The notes: a model not told the origin generated them from the letters alone. DNA of 64,000 nt from SIG607 sp045537575 (GCA_045537575.1 JAZSPU010000006.1:1-64000), one strand, 5' to 3'. Shown: positions 1 through 7,551, counted from the stretch's first letter. Numbers and translations: made by a program.

Positions 1-1137
1 AGAGATATGGCTCATCTTATCGCCGTAGCCTAAGGTGTTTACAGCTGCAGCAGAGTCACCGCCACCGATAACTGTGGTAGCATCGGTTTCGGCAAGGGCT
101 TTAGCAACGCTGATTGTACCCTTAGCAAAAATCGGGTTTTCAAATACGCCCATAGGTCCGTTCCAAACAACGGTCTTAGCAGACTTAACTGCATCAGCAT
201 AAAGCTCGGCAGTCTTAGGACCGATATCAAGGCTCATATAGTCAGCCGGAATCTTGTCAGCGTCAACAACGTCAACCTCTACCTCGGCATCAATAGGATT
301 GGGGAAGTCCTTAGTAATGGTGCAGTCAATAGGAAGAAGAATCTTAACACCCTTTTCCTCTGCCTTCTTAAGCATATCACGGCAGTAATCAATCTTGGTT
401 TCGTCAAGTAAAGAAGTACCTGTGCCGTAGCCCTTAGCAGCAAGGAAGGTATAGGACATACCGCCGCCGATAATAAGGGTATCAGCCTTAGTAAGAAGAT
501 TTTCAATTACGGGGAGTTTGCTGTCAACCTTAGCGCCGCCGAGGATACAAACGAAGGGGCGAACAGGATTTTCAACAGCTGCGCCTAAATACTTAAGCTC
601 TTTACCGATAAGATAGCCTGCAACAGCTTCCTTAACGTAGTCAACAACACCAACGGTGGAGCAGTGTGCGCGGTGAGCGGTACCGAAAGCATCGTTTACG
701 AAGATTTCAGCAAGACTGCCGAGCTCTTTGGAGAATGCTTCGCCGTTCTTGGTTTCTTCTGCTCTGTAACGGGTGTTCTGAAGAAGAACAACGTCGCCGT
801 CCTTCATAGCTTCAACTGCAGCCTTTGCATTTTCGCCTACAACACAGTCGTCAGCAGCGAAAACTACCTCTTTACCGAGCTTTTTGGAAAGAGCTTCTGC
901 TACGGGAGCAAGGCTGAGCTCGGGCTTGGGTTCACCCTTCGGTTTACCGAGGTGAGAGCAAAGAATAACTTTACCGCCGTCGTTAATAAGCTTCTGAATG
1001 GTGGGGAGAGCGGCATTGATACGGTTTTCGTCGGTAATAACGCCGTTTTTAAGGGGAACGTTAAAGTCGCAACGAACGAGTACCTTTTTGCCTTTTACAT
1101 TAATGTCATCTACTGTTTTTTTGTTTAATGCATTCAT
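1..1137 (-). CDS. pgk: Phosphoglycerate kinase, 3' end cut by window edge
   Basis: Glycolytic phosphoglycerate kinase (1,3-bisphosphoglycerate + ADP to 3-phosphoglycerate + ATP), cytoplasmic. 379 codons are visible, so only about 15-20 C-terminal residues are missing compared with the usual ~395. Family motifs are present: RCDFNVPL near residue 22, CSHLGKP near 60, FVNDAFGTAHRAH near 155, the hinge and nucleotide region with GGAKV and GGGM, WNGPMGVFE, and the C-terminal GGGDSAAAV. The start is the second-to-outermost ATG of a GAAATGAATG run and has a GGAAG ribosome binding site. A near-consensus promoter lies just upstream, so it starts its own transcript. Confidence 0.97.
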   Translation of the reverse strand, partial: MNALNKKTVDDINVKGKKVLVRCDFNVPLKNGVITDENRINAALPTIQKLINDGGKVILCSHLGKPKGEPKPELSLAPVAEALSKKLGKEVVFAADDCVVGENAKAAVEAMKDGDVVLLQNTRYRAEETKNGEAFSKELGSLAEIFVNDAFGTAHRAHCSTVGVVDYVKEAVAGYLIGKELKYLGAAVENPVRPFVCILGGAKVDSKLPVIENLLTKADTLIIGGGMSYTFLAAKGYGTGTSLLDETKIDYCRDMLKKAEEKGVKILLPIDCTITKDFPNPIDAEVEVDVVDADKIPADYMSLDIGPKTAELYADAVKSAKTVVWNGPMGVFENPIFAKGTISVAKALAETDATTVIGGGDSAAAVNTLGYGDKMSHIS

Positions 1138-1175
1138 TTCATTACTTCCTTTCGGTTGTTTTTTCATACAAAAAT

Positions 1176-1204
1176 ATTTTACCACTTTTCTATAAAATTT
1201 TCAA
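1176..1204 (-). promoter_or_regulatory. Sigma-A promoter of pgk
   Basis: Reading the minus strand: TTGAAA, 17 bp, TAAAAT, about 40 bp upstream of the pgk start codon. Confidence 0.7.
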
Positions 1205-1265
1205 CGATTATTTTGACAAAAATATAACAAATTTAAAATGGGTATATCACTTAAAAATTGTGCAG

Positions 1266-1493
1266 TTAATCTATATACTCAAATCTCTGAATTTCTTTAC
1301 CATCTCTTACTATCTTTTCAAGGAACATTTTCTTAGGTCTTACCCAAATATCCCCTTCTCCGTAAAGGGCTTTATATATAACCACCTCTTCTGTAGTTTC
1401 GCTGTCATAGCCTACGAAAAGCACCTCGTAAATATTTCCTTTAAAATGACGGTATCTGCCCAGCTTTACACCCTTCATTATTTTATCACTCAT
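1266..1493 (-). CDS. DUF1653 family small protein
   Basis: 75 residues matching the DUF1653 pattern: LGRYRHFKGNIYEVL, a central YKALYGEGDIWVRP block and a MF...V tail. The function of the family is unknown. The start chosen is the ATG that shares one base with the trmL stop codon (TAATG), giving translational coupling; an in-frame ATG 18 bases upstream lies inside trmL and is less likely. It is therefore the second gene of a trmL transcript. Confidence 0.8.
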   Translation of the reverse strand: MSDKIMKGVKLGRYRHFKGNIYEVLFVGYDSETTEEVVIYKALYGEGDIWVRPKKMFLEKIVRDGKEIQRFEYID

Positions 1494-2002
1494 TAAAGCA
1501 CCTCTTCCCATTTGTAGTTATGTAGATTTCCCGCGCCCTCTAAAGCGGGATAATCCCATTGGCGAAGCACCTCGTAAACCCCTATTGCCACGCTGTTTGA
1601 AAGATTAAGACTTCTTATATCGGTAGCCATAGGAATTCTAGCGCACCTTTCAGGATTTTTAATAAGCAGTTCTTCGGGAAGTCCCTTGGTTTCCTTGCCG
1701 AACATTAAATAGCAATTATCACTATATTTTCTGTCGCTGTGATTTTGCTGTGCTTTAGTCGTAAAATACACGTACTCGCCATCGGGATTCTTCTCAAAAA
1801 ATTCATCTAAACTATCATAGTTATGAATATCAAGAAAATGCCAATAGTCAAGCCCTGCACGTTTGAGCTTTTTATCATCAATTTTAAAGCCCATAGGCCC
1901 TACAAGATGAAGCGAAGCCCCCGTTGCCGCGCAGGTTCTTGCAACGTTTCCCGTATTTTGAGGTATTTCGGGTTCCACCATTACAATATTTATTTTAGCC
2001 AT
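1493..2002 (-). CDS. trmL: tRNA (cytidine/uridine-34 2'-O)-methyltransferase TrmL, SPOUT family
   Basis: Transfers a methyl group from S-adenosylmethionine to the 2'-O of the wobble nucleotide of certain leucine tRNAs. 169 residues, the usual size of minimal SPOUT enzymes with a C-terminal trefoil knot. Motifs seen: N-terminal EPEIPQNTGNVARTCAATG, central LMFGKETKGLPEEL, and C-terminal IPMATDIRSLNLSNSVAIGVYEVLRQ. The start is the ATG with AGGTG six bases upstream; an in-frame GTG three codons earlier overlaps that ribosome binding site and is unlikely. A small DUF1653 gene follows. Confidence 0.95.
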   Translation of the reverse strand: MAKINIVMVEPEIPQNTGNVARTCAATGASLHLVGPMGFKIDDKKLKRAGLDYWHFLDIHNYDSLDEFFEKNPDGEYVYFTTKAQQNHSDRKYSDNCYLMFGKETKGLPEELLIKNPERCARIPMATDIRSLNLSNSVAIGVYEVLRQWDYPALEGAGNLHNYKWEEVL

Positions 2003-2018
2003 AATTATCACCTATGTC

Positions 2019-2048
2019 ATTATACATTTTATAAAATACTCTTGTCAA
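2019..2048 (-). promoter_or_regulatory. Sigma-A promoter of trmL
   Basis: Minus strand TTGACA, 18 bp, TATAAT, very close to consensus and 17 bases upstream of the trmL start. Its -35 box overlaps the -35 box of the divergent promoter at 2042-2071. Confidence 0.75.
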
Positions 2049-2071
2049 TAGATAAGTAATTGTGGTACAAT
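2042..2071 (+). promoter_or_regulatory. Sigma-A promoter of the membrane protein gene at 2089
   Basis: Plus strand TTGTCA (2042-2047), 18 bp, TACAAT (2066-2071). The expected transcription start is near 2078, which supports the ATG at 2089 over earlier in-frame start codons. Confidence 0.6.
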
Positions 2072-2088
2072 ACAAAATGGTGATGATA

Positions 2089-2772
2089 ATGAAATACATA
2101 GAAAACATAGTTGACCGCGTAGAAGCGGCAGAAAAACGCGCGGCGGTATTTTATGCAAAAACCGACGGAAAGCTTTATAAATGGCTTAAATGGTTCTACG
2201 TCATATCCGTTTGTTTTGCCGCGCTAATGGGATTTTTCTACTGCTTATCCCGTTATTTTAAAATAAGTGAGCTTGACAGACTAAACATAAAGGTTGACAG
2301 CTTTAATGACATAAACAATGTAAAACAAAGCATTATAACGGTACTTGTTTGTGCTGTTGTTTGGCTTGTTTGCGCCCTTTTAATAAAATTTAAGTGTGAA
2401 ATTATATCTCTTTTGCTTTTAATTTCAAGCGGCATTGTCGCCTGCTCTTCCCTTATCGGCGCGTCAAAAAACACCGCAGAATTTAATGTGGGCATAAATA
2501 CTGCTTTCTGGTGGCGTCACTTTGTTCCTCTCGCTATTTCCCTTTTGTTTATAGTGTGGATGCTGTATATAAAAATCCGTCAGCAATATAGACTTAAAAT
2601 CGCTTATAACAATATGGTAAACCGCATTTATGAAACCTACCGCCGCGAAGATATAAGCGAAGAAGAATGGGAAGAATTTTTAAAGAATTACGATCCCAGA
2701 GCCGAGGAAGAAAAACGCAGACGCCAAAAGAAAAATGCAAAAGAAAATGTGAGTATATTAGAAGAAAAATAG
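2089..2772 (+). CDS. Uncharacterised four-helix membrane protein
   Basis: 227 residues, not recognised. A basic, amphipathic N-terminus (about 30 residues) precedes a hydrophobic segment near 37-55. Three more segments lie near 83-103, 105-130 and 143-165. A long, highly charged C-terminal tail follows, rich in Glu, Arg and Lys, predicted cytoplasmic. The start at 2089 has GGTGAT five bases upstream and is the only candidate downstream of the promoter's expected start point. It stands alone between divergent trmL and co-directional purC. The overall look is of a small integral-membrane protein; I cannot assign a function. Confidence 0.75.
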   Translation: MKYIENIVDRVEAAEKRAAVFYAKTDGKLYKWLKWFYVISVCFAALMGFFYCLSRYFKISELDRLNIKVDSFNDINNVKQSIITVLVCAVVWLVCALLIKFKCEIISLLLLISSGIVACSSLIGASKNTAEFNVGINTAFWWRHFVPLAISLLFIVWMLYIKIRQQYRLKIAYNNMVNRIYETYRREDISEEEWEEFLKNYDPRAEEEKRRRQKKNAKENVSILEEK

Positions 2773-2856
2773 CGAAAATTTTCACATAAAATAAGCTTTT
2801 TTAAAAAAGTTTTTTGGTTTTTTTGCAGTTTTTTATATTTTGCATATAATTTTTTA

Positions 2857-2886
2857 TTTACAAAATATATTTTTTTATGTTATACT
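2857..2886 (+). promoter_or_regulatory. Candidate sigma-A promoter of purC
   Basis: TTTACA, 18 bp, TATACT, in a very AT-rich 158-bp gap upstream of purC. Nothing else is recognisable in the gap apart from poly-T runs. Confidence 0.55.
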
Positions 2887-2930
2887 ATGTTAGTAAACTT
2901 TGTACTCAAAAATTAAAGGAGTAATGAAAA

Positions 2931-3620
2931 ATGAAACAGCTTTATGAAGGCAAAACTAAAAACGTAATGTTAGACGAAGAAACCGGCATCGTTCATCTTT
3001 TCTTCAAGGATAGCGCAACCGGTGAAAACGGCGTATTCGACCCCGGTAGCAACACCGTAGGCGGAAGCGTTGAAGGCAAAGGCAAGGTTGGTCTTGCAGT
3101 AAGCGCTTATTTCTTCGAGCTTATGGAGAAAAACGGTATCCCCACCCATTATCTCGGTTCTGATATCGAAAAAGGTCTTATGAAGGTTAGAAACCTTACC
3201 GTACCCAGACTTGAATTTATAGTTCGTTATGAAACTGCAGGCAGTATGTGCCGTCGTTTCACCCTTCCCGAAGGTATCGTTTTCGATCCTCCTTATGCTG
3301 AAGTTACCTTAAAGGACGACGAACAGGGCGATCCCCTTATCAGTGAGAGAATTTGTCTTATGAAGGGTATCCTTCTCCCCGGTCAGTATGACGAAGCTAT
3401 CGAAATCGTTAAGAAGGTTGGCGAAGTATTAAAGTCTGAACTTGCTTCTATGAACTTAAAGCTTATCGACTTTAAGATCGAGGTTGGTTATGATGAAAGC
3501 GGTAAGATTTTCGTTGCTGACGAAATCACCCCTGACATCTGGAGAATAAGAGACGAGCAGGGCAACATTCCTAACCAGATTGACTGCGCTAATATGATTC
3601 TCGCTAAAATTAATAAGTAA
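2931..3620 (+). CDS. purC: SAICAR synthase (phosphoribosylaminoimidazole-succinocarboxamide synthase)
   Basis: Purine biosynthesis: ATP-dependent joining of aspartate to CAIR to give SAICAR. 229 residues, full length for the single-domain bacterial enzyme. It opens with the diagnostic LYEGKTKNV motif, carries VRNLTVPRLEFIVRYETAGS in the middle, and ends with ADEITPDIWRIRD. AAGGAG lies nine bases before the ATG. No other pur gene is adjacent, so this copy stands outside a pur operon. It is followed by a bidirectional terminator. Confidence 0.97.
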   Translation: MKQLYEGKTKNVMLDEETGIVHLFFKDSATGENGVFDPGSNTVGGSVEGKGKVGLAVSAYFFELMEKNGIPTHYLGSDIEKGLMKVRNLTVPRLEFIVRYETAGSMCRRFTLPEGIVFDPPYAEVTLKDDEQGDPLISERICLMKGILLPGQYDEAIEIVKKVGEVLKSELASMNLKLIDFKIEVGYDESGKIFVADEITPDIWRIRDEQGNIPNQIDCANMILAKINK

Positions 3621-3628
3621 TTAAATTT

Positions 3629-3657
3629 AAACCGACAAAACTCAGTTTTGTCGGTTT
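3629..3657. terminator. Bidirectional terminator between purC and the bile salt hydrolase
   Basis: Perfect 13-bp stem (AAACCGACAAAAC and its complement) with a 3-base loop TCA. The loop is the complement of the TGA stop codon of the convergent hydrolase, so the last four codons of that gene are inside the stem. Confidence 0.85.
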
Positions 3658-4607
3658 ATTTCTTGTTTTTTAATTAATGGAAAGGTTACGATATTTTCAC
3701 CGTCAAGATTTTCGTTTTGCAGTGTTACAGCTGAAATCTGACGGTTTTCTTTTGTCACATAGTAGTAAATGCCGCGAGAGGAATCAATACAGCAAGCATA
3801 CTGTGTTTCCTGCTCCTTGCCGTTTTCGGTTATCACAGTTCCCGAAGGAATACTAACGCTGTCAAGCGCGTGAAAAAACTGTCCTACGTTATCTTCTTTT
3901 AAGGACAAATGATTCTTAATAAACACCGTTCGTATAAAACGGGAATTGGATGAATAATCTCCGGGAAGTCCCAAAGCGCCCATTCCCCTGCTAAAACTCT
4001 TAGCTTCAAAACTGCCGAACACTTTGTTTTGCGGATTATAAACCGAAAGAGAGCTATAGTTATTAAGAAGAAAAAGCTGTATATCAAAGGTGGGATCATT
4101 TGTAAGAACTCCCACGGGGTTTTCATAAATTTTAAGTCCGTCCTTGGTGCTTTCCACCGTTATGCAGTCCTTTTTATCGGCAATTATAAAATGAAGCGGA
4201 GAGGGCGGAAGCTTCTCGCAAAAGGCGTTGTCGGTAATATTTGCGCCAAGTAATTTGGTATGAGCGCCGCTTACCGAAATACAGGTGGAAAGTATATAGC
4301 TTATAAACTCAAAGCTTGCTATATTTTCCTTGTTTTCCTGAGGCTTATCATAAATAGTATTGCCCGAAAAATTAAGAGCCGCCACACATAGCCCACTTTC
4401 GTTTGCGCCTTCAAATAAAAGCGGATAGCCGTCTATAATAACACCGTTTCCAATAATAGCGCTGTGGTTTTTAACACTTAGCCCATTGGTAAAATTTAAA
4501 GAGTAGTTGCGCGGAAGAACAATAATCTGATTATCAAAGGGAAAATCATAATCAAGGGTTCTGCCGAAATAAAGGCTGTCGGCATTAAAGGTCATAGCGG
4601 TACACAT
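3642..4607 (-). CDS. Bile salt hydrolase / penicillin V acylase family (choloylglycine hydrolase)
   Basis: Ntn-type hydrolase that cleaves the amide bond of glycine- or taurine-conjugated bile acids, or related N-acyl amides. 321 residues, standard length. All six residues of the known active site are present: Cys2 (N-terminal nucleophile after Met removal), Arg16, Asp19, Asn79 in LNF, Asn170 in VLTND, and Arg223 in SNSRF. The flanking patterns VLTNDPTFD and GLPGDYSSNSRFIR are close to those of Clostridium perfringens bile salt hydrolase. No signal peptide, so cytoplasmic. GGTGA lies about six bases before the ATG, next to a small leader hairpin (4618-4636). Substrate choice between bile salt and penicillin V cannot be decided by reading. 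Confidence 0.9.
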   Translation of the reverse strand: MCTAMTFNADSLYFGRTLDYDFPFDNQIIVLPRNYSLNFTNGLSVKNHSAIIGNGVIIDGYPLLFEGANESGLCVAALNFSGNTIYDKPQENKENIASFEFISYILSTCISVSGAHTKLLGANITDNAFCEKLPPSPLHFIIADKKDCITVESTKDGLKIYENPVGVLTNDPTFDIQLFLLNNYSSLSVYNPQNKVFGSFEAKSFSRGMGALGLPGDYSSNSRFIRTVFIKNHLSLKEDNVGQFFHALDSVSIPSGTVITENGKEQETQYACCIDSSRGIYYYVTKENRQISAVTLQNENLDGENIVTFPLIKKQEINRQN

Positions 4608-4681
4608 AAAAAATCACCCAAAAACATTTTGGGCAATTTTTCATAATTTATACATATCGTATCATAGCAAGGTTTCTTGGA

Positions 4682-5848
4682 TTATCTGTCTCCTATCCCC
4701 ACGTATCCTGTTTCCTCAATAATATACTGTCCCTCGGCAGAAGCCATCCAGTCAATTAGCTTTTGCACGTTTTCCTTTGGATTTCCCTCATAGGTCACAG
4801 CATACACAGGGGCAATTATCGGGTATGAGCCGCTCTTTATGTTTTCTTTAGAAGGGGTAACACCGTCAATAGCAATCATTTTTACGTCGGGATTTTGGAT
4901 AATTCCCTCAACATAAAAACGAAAAGAAAAGCCAATAGAGGTGGATTTATTTTTATAATCAGCAACCTCTTCAATAATACCTCCCATACCGCCGACTACC
5001 TTCTGTGTATCCGGCTCCATAATGGGAGTATCCCCCATAAAGCGTATAAGCATACTTTGACTTCCGCTTCCTTCATTTCGCTGGAAGGGAACAATTTTTT
5101 CGTTATTTCCGCCTACCTCGCTCCAGTTTTTAATCTTGCCCGAGTAGATGCCCTTTATTTGCTCTACGGTCAGGCTGTTTATGGGATTATCCTTATGAAC
5201 AAAAAAGACAAATGCTTCTAAGCCTATCTGTGTATATTCAAAGGTTGTGCCCTTTTCCTCGGCAAAGGCTATCTGCTCCTTCGAAGGAGCGGCGCCGATA
5301 AAAATATCGGTCTGTTTTTGGGCAAGTAATTCATATCCACCCAGCGTGTTATTATATTCAAAAACTCCGTCGTAAAGCTTTGTTGTATTGGGATACACAG
5401 CATTAACGAAGGCTGAATAAACGGGAAATGCTGCCGCCGCGCCATCAATAATAGGCAGTTCTTCCTTTTGTACGTTATCAAAATTAAGATTTTCGCTTTT
5501 AGTCTTGACTATTTTAGAACTCTCATCAAAGGGAAGATATTCGTACACGTTAATACTTGGCGTAACGTCAATAGTTATGGCATCATTATATGCCCTTATG
5601 CCTAACTGTGCGCCCACAAGGATAGCAAAGCACAGCAGATATGATAAATATGCAATAAAATAAGGCTTTCTTTTATTTAGCCATATGAGAGGAATAACAA
5701 GCGGAAGAAATAAAACGCCTGCCAATATAGTTATAGGCCAAAACCCACTAAATGAAAGAATAATCAGTAGGTAAATTGACACAAAGGGGCACACTATCCC
5801 AACAACCGTTGTCAGTATTATTTTAACTGCTAAATGTGATTTCTTCAT
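4682..5848 (-). CDS. Membrane-anchored PstS-like phosphate-binding domain protein
   Basis: 388 residues. The N-terminus has about three hydrophobic segments (roughly 8-33, 36-56, 64-84) in place of a cleavable or lipoprotein signal. From about residue 130 it is a PBP-like domain: DGAAAAFPVYSAFV resembles the first phosphate-binding loop of PstS, followed by IFIGAAPSKEQ, the LTVEQIKGIYSGKIKNWSEVGG block and NEGSGSQS. The usual GSGT loop is replaced by GSGSQ. No pstC, pstA or pstB lies nearby, so it is an orphan binding or sensing protein. A promoter lies just upstream. Ligand identity is inferred from the family only. Confidence 0.75.
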   Translation of the reverse strand: MKKSHLAVKIILTTVVGIVCPFVSIYLLIILSFSGFWPITILAGVLFLPLVIPLIWLNKRKPYFIAYLSYLLCFAILVGAQLGIRAYNDAITIDVTPSINVYEYLPFDESSKIVKTKSENLNFDNVQKEELPIIDGAAAAFPVYSAFVNAVYPNTTKLYDGVFEYNNTLGGYELLAQKQTDIFIGAAPSKEQIAFAEEKGTTFEYTQIGLEAFVFFVHKDNPINSLTVEQIKGIYSGKIKNWSEVGGNNEKIVPFQRNEGSGSQSMLIRFMGDTPIMEPDTQKVVGGMGGIIEEVADYKNKSTSIGFSFRFYVEGIIQNPDVKMIAIDGVTPSKENIKSGSYPIIAPVYAVTYEGNPKENVQKLIDWMASAEGQYIIEETGYVGIGDR

Positions 5849-5868
5849 ATAACCACCGCCTTTTTTAT

Positions 5869-5897
5869 ATTGTATGCATGTGTTAAATTGGAGACAA
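5869..5897 (-). promoter_or_regulatory. Candidate promoter of the PstS-like gene
   Basis: Minus strand TTGTCT, 17 bp, TACAAT. The -35 box sits directly against the edge of the palindromic repeat that begins near 5903. Confidence 0.5.
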
Positions 5898-5902
5898 ATG
5901 CA

Positions 5903-5957
5903 GCCTCCCTTGCCCTAAAGGGAGGGGGACCAACCGTCAGGTTGGTGGAGGGATTCC
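5903..5957 (+). repeat. Left palindromic flank of the DUF559 cassette
   Basis: Two hairpins in series: CCTCCCTT/AAGGGAGG (5904-5911, 5918-5925) and ACCAACC/GGTTGGT (5929-5935, 5940-5946), then GGAGGGATTCC. It is related in order and sequence, in inverted orientation, to the element at 6321-6372. The stop codon of the DUF559 gene (5915-5917) falls in the loop of the first hairpin. Confidence 0.75.
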
Positions 5958-6301
5958 TTAACAACCAAATCAATATATTCGCATACCCCTCTGAAATTTT
6001 TATTAACTTCATTGTTTGGTATTCGAAATACTGTCAAATTTCTGTTTTCGATTCTTTCTGTTCTAATTTTATCTTTCAGTAATCCTTTTTCCTCATAATG
6101 TTGTGAACCGTCGAGTTCAATTATAAGTCTTGCCTCACTACAATAGAAATCTACAATATAATTGTCTATAACTTTCTGCCGCAAAAATCGGACAGGATAT
6201 GAGCGCAAATAATCATACCATAAATGCCGTTCTTCTTTCGTCATATTCTTTCGTAGCGTTTTTGCGTTGTCCGTTAGTTTTGGGTTATGTTTTCGTTCCA
6301 T
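5915..6301 (-). CDS. DUF559 domain protein, Vsr-like endonuclease fold
   Basis: 128 residues of the DUF559 family, related to very-short-patch-repair and other PD-(D/E)XK nucleases. Seen: LRKNMTKEERHLWYDYLR, FLRQKVIDNYIVDFYC (catalytic Asp), LIIELDGSQHYEE (catalytic Glu and DGxxH), and a FRIPNNEV block. The last dozen residues are encoded by the left palindromic flank, so the gene and the repeat behave as one unit. No obvious ribosome binding site precedes the ATG. Function in the cell is unknown; nuclease activity is inferred from the fold. Cassettes of this kind appear to move between genomes, which would fit its isolated setting here. Confidence 0.85.
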   Translation of the reverse strand: MERKHNPKLTDNAKTLRKNMTKEERHLWYDYLRSYPVRFLRQKVIDNYIVDFYCSEARLIIELDGSQHYEEKGLLKDKIRTERIENRNLTVFRIPNNEVNKNFRGVCEYIDLVVKESLHQPDGWSPSL

Positions 6302-6320
6302 ACTGTATCCCTTCGTCTTT

Positions 6321-6372
6321 TTTATCCCCTCGCCACGCTACGCGCGGCCCTCTCCCCTTTAGGCAAGGGGCG
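6321..6372 (-). repeat. Right palindromic flank of the DUF559 cassette
   Basis: Read on the minus strand it repeats the plan of the left flank: a first hairpin AAGGGG/CCCCTT-type (6354-6359, 6365-6370), a second GC-rich hairpin centred at 6339-6341, then GAGGGGAT. The gap 6373-6558 beyond it holds no gene I can support. Confidence 0.7.
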
Positions 6373-6558
6373 CTTTGGCAAATCAACCCCCCATATCCCC
6401 AGCCAAATGCTTTTAAGGAGGCCCTATTTAAACCTGTGGCAGTCATTTCCACAAACCCTAAATTCCGCATAACAACAAGCGTCTTCTTTAACCTAATATA
6501 ACATTTTCCATTGAAATTTTCAAGGCATATATGATAATCGAAAAATGTTGTTCAGGTT

Positions 6559-7293
6559 TTATTTATAAATAATATTTCCTTGGCATTCAACGTTGCCTTC
6601 GATTTTTTTACACTCAATGTTACCACCACATTTAACATCACCGTTTATACCATCTCCGCAGGTAATGCTTCCGCCACAGTTTACTTTACCGCCTATTCCA
6701 TCTCCACAAGCAACATTTTCACCGCAACTTACGTTACCGCTAATTGAATCACCACAACCAACATTGCCGTCAGCGTTAACATCTCCGTTTATAGCACCTT
6801 TGCAAGAAATATTGTTTTTACACTCTTTTATATCACCATTTATTTGGTTACACTCAATCATTCCGTGGCCTATAACATCACCATTAATACTTGAATCACA
6901 AGAAATATTCCCAAAGACTTCAACTTTAAAATATTGCCTTGTGGTTTCATTGCAATTTCTAGGGAATGTTATATCTATTGTTTTATCCAAATCATCGACC
7001 AACATAACTTTTTTACCTCTAGCAACTACAACACGAAAAGTATCATCATCACGCAAAGGAAACTGCGCACAAACATCGTTGACAGATGGTTCTCTACCAA
7101 ATAATTCGTCTATACTTATCTCAAATGTATCAGCAAGCTTTGGTATTAAACTAATGTCCGGACAACACTGTGACGACTCCCATTTAGATACCGACTGATT
7201 GGTTACACCTAATTTTCTGGCAAGTTCTTCTTGGGTTAAGCCTTGCTTTTTTCTATAAAAACAAATAGTATCGTTTAACTTCAAATTATCCAT
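6559..7293 (-). CDS. XRE-family regulator with C-terminal beta-helix (bactofilin-like) repeats
   Basis: 244 residues. Residues ~5-60 are a helix-turn-helix of the Cro/CI type (LTQEELARKLGVTNQSVSKWE, then DISLIPKLADTFEISIDELFG). A linker follows. From about residue 135 to the end there are tandem short repeats of the form G-[DN]-[VI]-x-C-G-x-x-I, with a Cys in nearly every turn, as in polymer-forming beta-solenoid domains. The DNA-binding half predicts a repressor, probably of itself. The tail could drive oligomerisation, or, given the Cys ladder, bind metal or sense redox; this is inference. GGAG lies eight bases before the ATG. Confidence 0.85.
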   Translation of the reverse strand: MDNLKLNDTICFYRKKQGLTQEELARKLGVTNQSVSKWESSQCCPDISLIPKLADTFEISIDELFGREPSVNDVCAQFPLRDDDTFRVVVARGKKVMLVDDLDKTIDITFPRNCNETTRQYFKVEVFGNISCDSSINGDVIGHGMIECNQINGDIKECKNNISCKGAINGDVNADGNVGCGDSISGNVSCGENVACGDGIGGKVNCGGSITCGDGINGDVKCGGNIECKKIEGNVECQGNIIYK

Positions 7294-7330
7294 AGGTACA
7301 CTCCTTTATATTTCTTGTAGCTACATTTAT

Positions 7331-7359
7331 ATTTTAAAGGTTAAAATGTTATAAATCAA
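7331..7359 (-). promoter_or_regulatory. Promoter of the XRE/beta-helix regulator
   Basis: Minus strand TTGATT, 17 bp, TAAAAT, with a start point expected about 35 bases before the gene. Confidence 0.6.
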
Positions 7360-7379
7360 TAACGCCATTATTGGAATTT

Positions 7380-7396
7380 TCCAACTTATAGTTGGA
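7380..7396. promoter_or_regulatory. Candidate operator for the XRE regulator
   Basis: Perfect inverted repeat TCCAACT-TAT-AGTTGGA, about 20 bp upstream of the -35 box. A second, smaller palindrome with the same CCA...TGG ends (CCATTATTGG, 7365-7374) lies between it and the promoter. Autoregulation is inferred. Confidence 0.45.
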
Positions 7397-7551
7397 TTGA
7401 TTTACAAAAAAGTTATATCTACACAACGCAGACATCAAAGAAATATTGTTTTTATAATTGTAACACTAAAAATTATTTGTCCCTATTGTAACACAAAGAC
7501 AACAAAAACTTAACCCTAAATCAATTGTTCCTCGGCATCTCGCAATGGATA

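Noticed and set aside
664..1128. Plus-strand open frame of 154 codons opposite pgk
   Set aside because: Shadow of pgk; composition reflects the complement of a conserved gene and no start signal is present.
4618..4636. Terminator between the PstS-like gene and the bile salt hydrolase
   Set aside because: The stem (CCCAAAA/TTTTTGGG) overlaps the hydrolase ribosome binding site and is weak; it is equally well a leader hairpin, so no call was made.
6285..6470. 61-codon minus-strand frame through the right palindromic flank
   Set aside because: It overlaps the DUF559 start and the repeat, with no ribosome binding site; its sequence is that of the repeat read as protein.
7457..7494. Direct repeat ATTGTAACAC spaced 28 bp
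   Set aside because: Two copies only, in AT-rich sequence between the XRE promoter and the tRNA terminator, with no promoter or gene that would use them.
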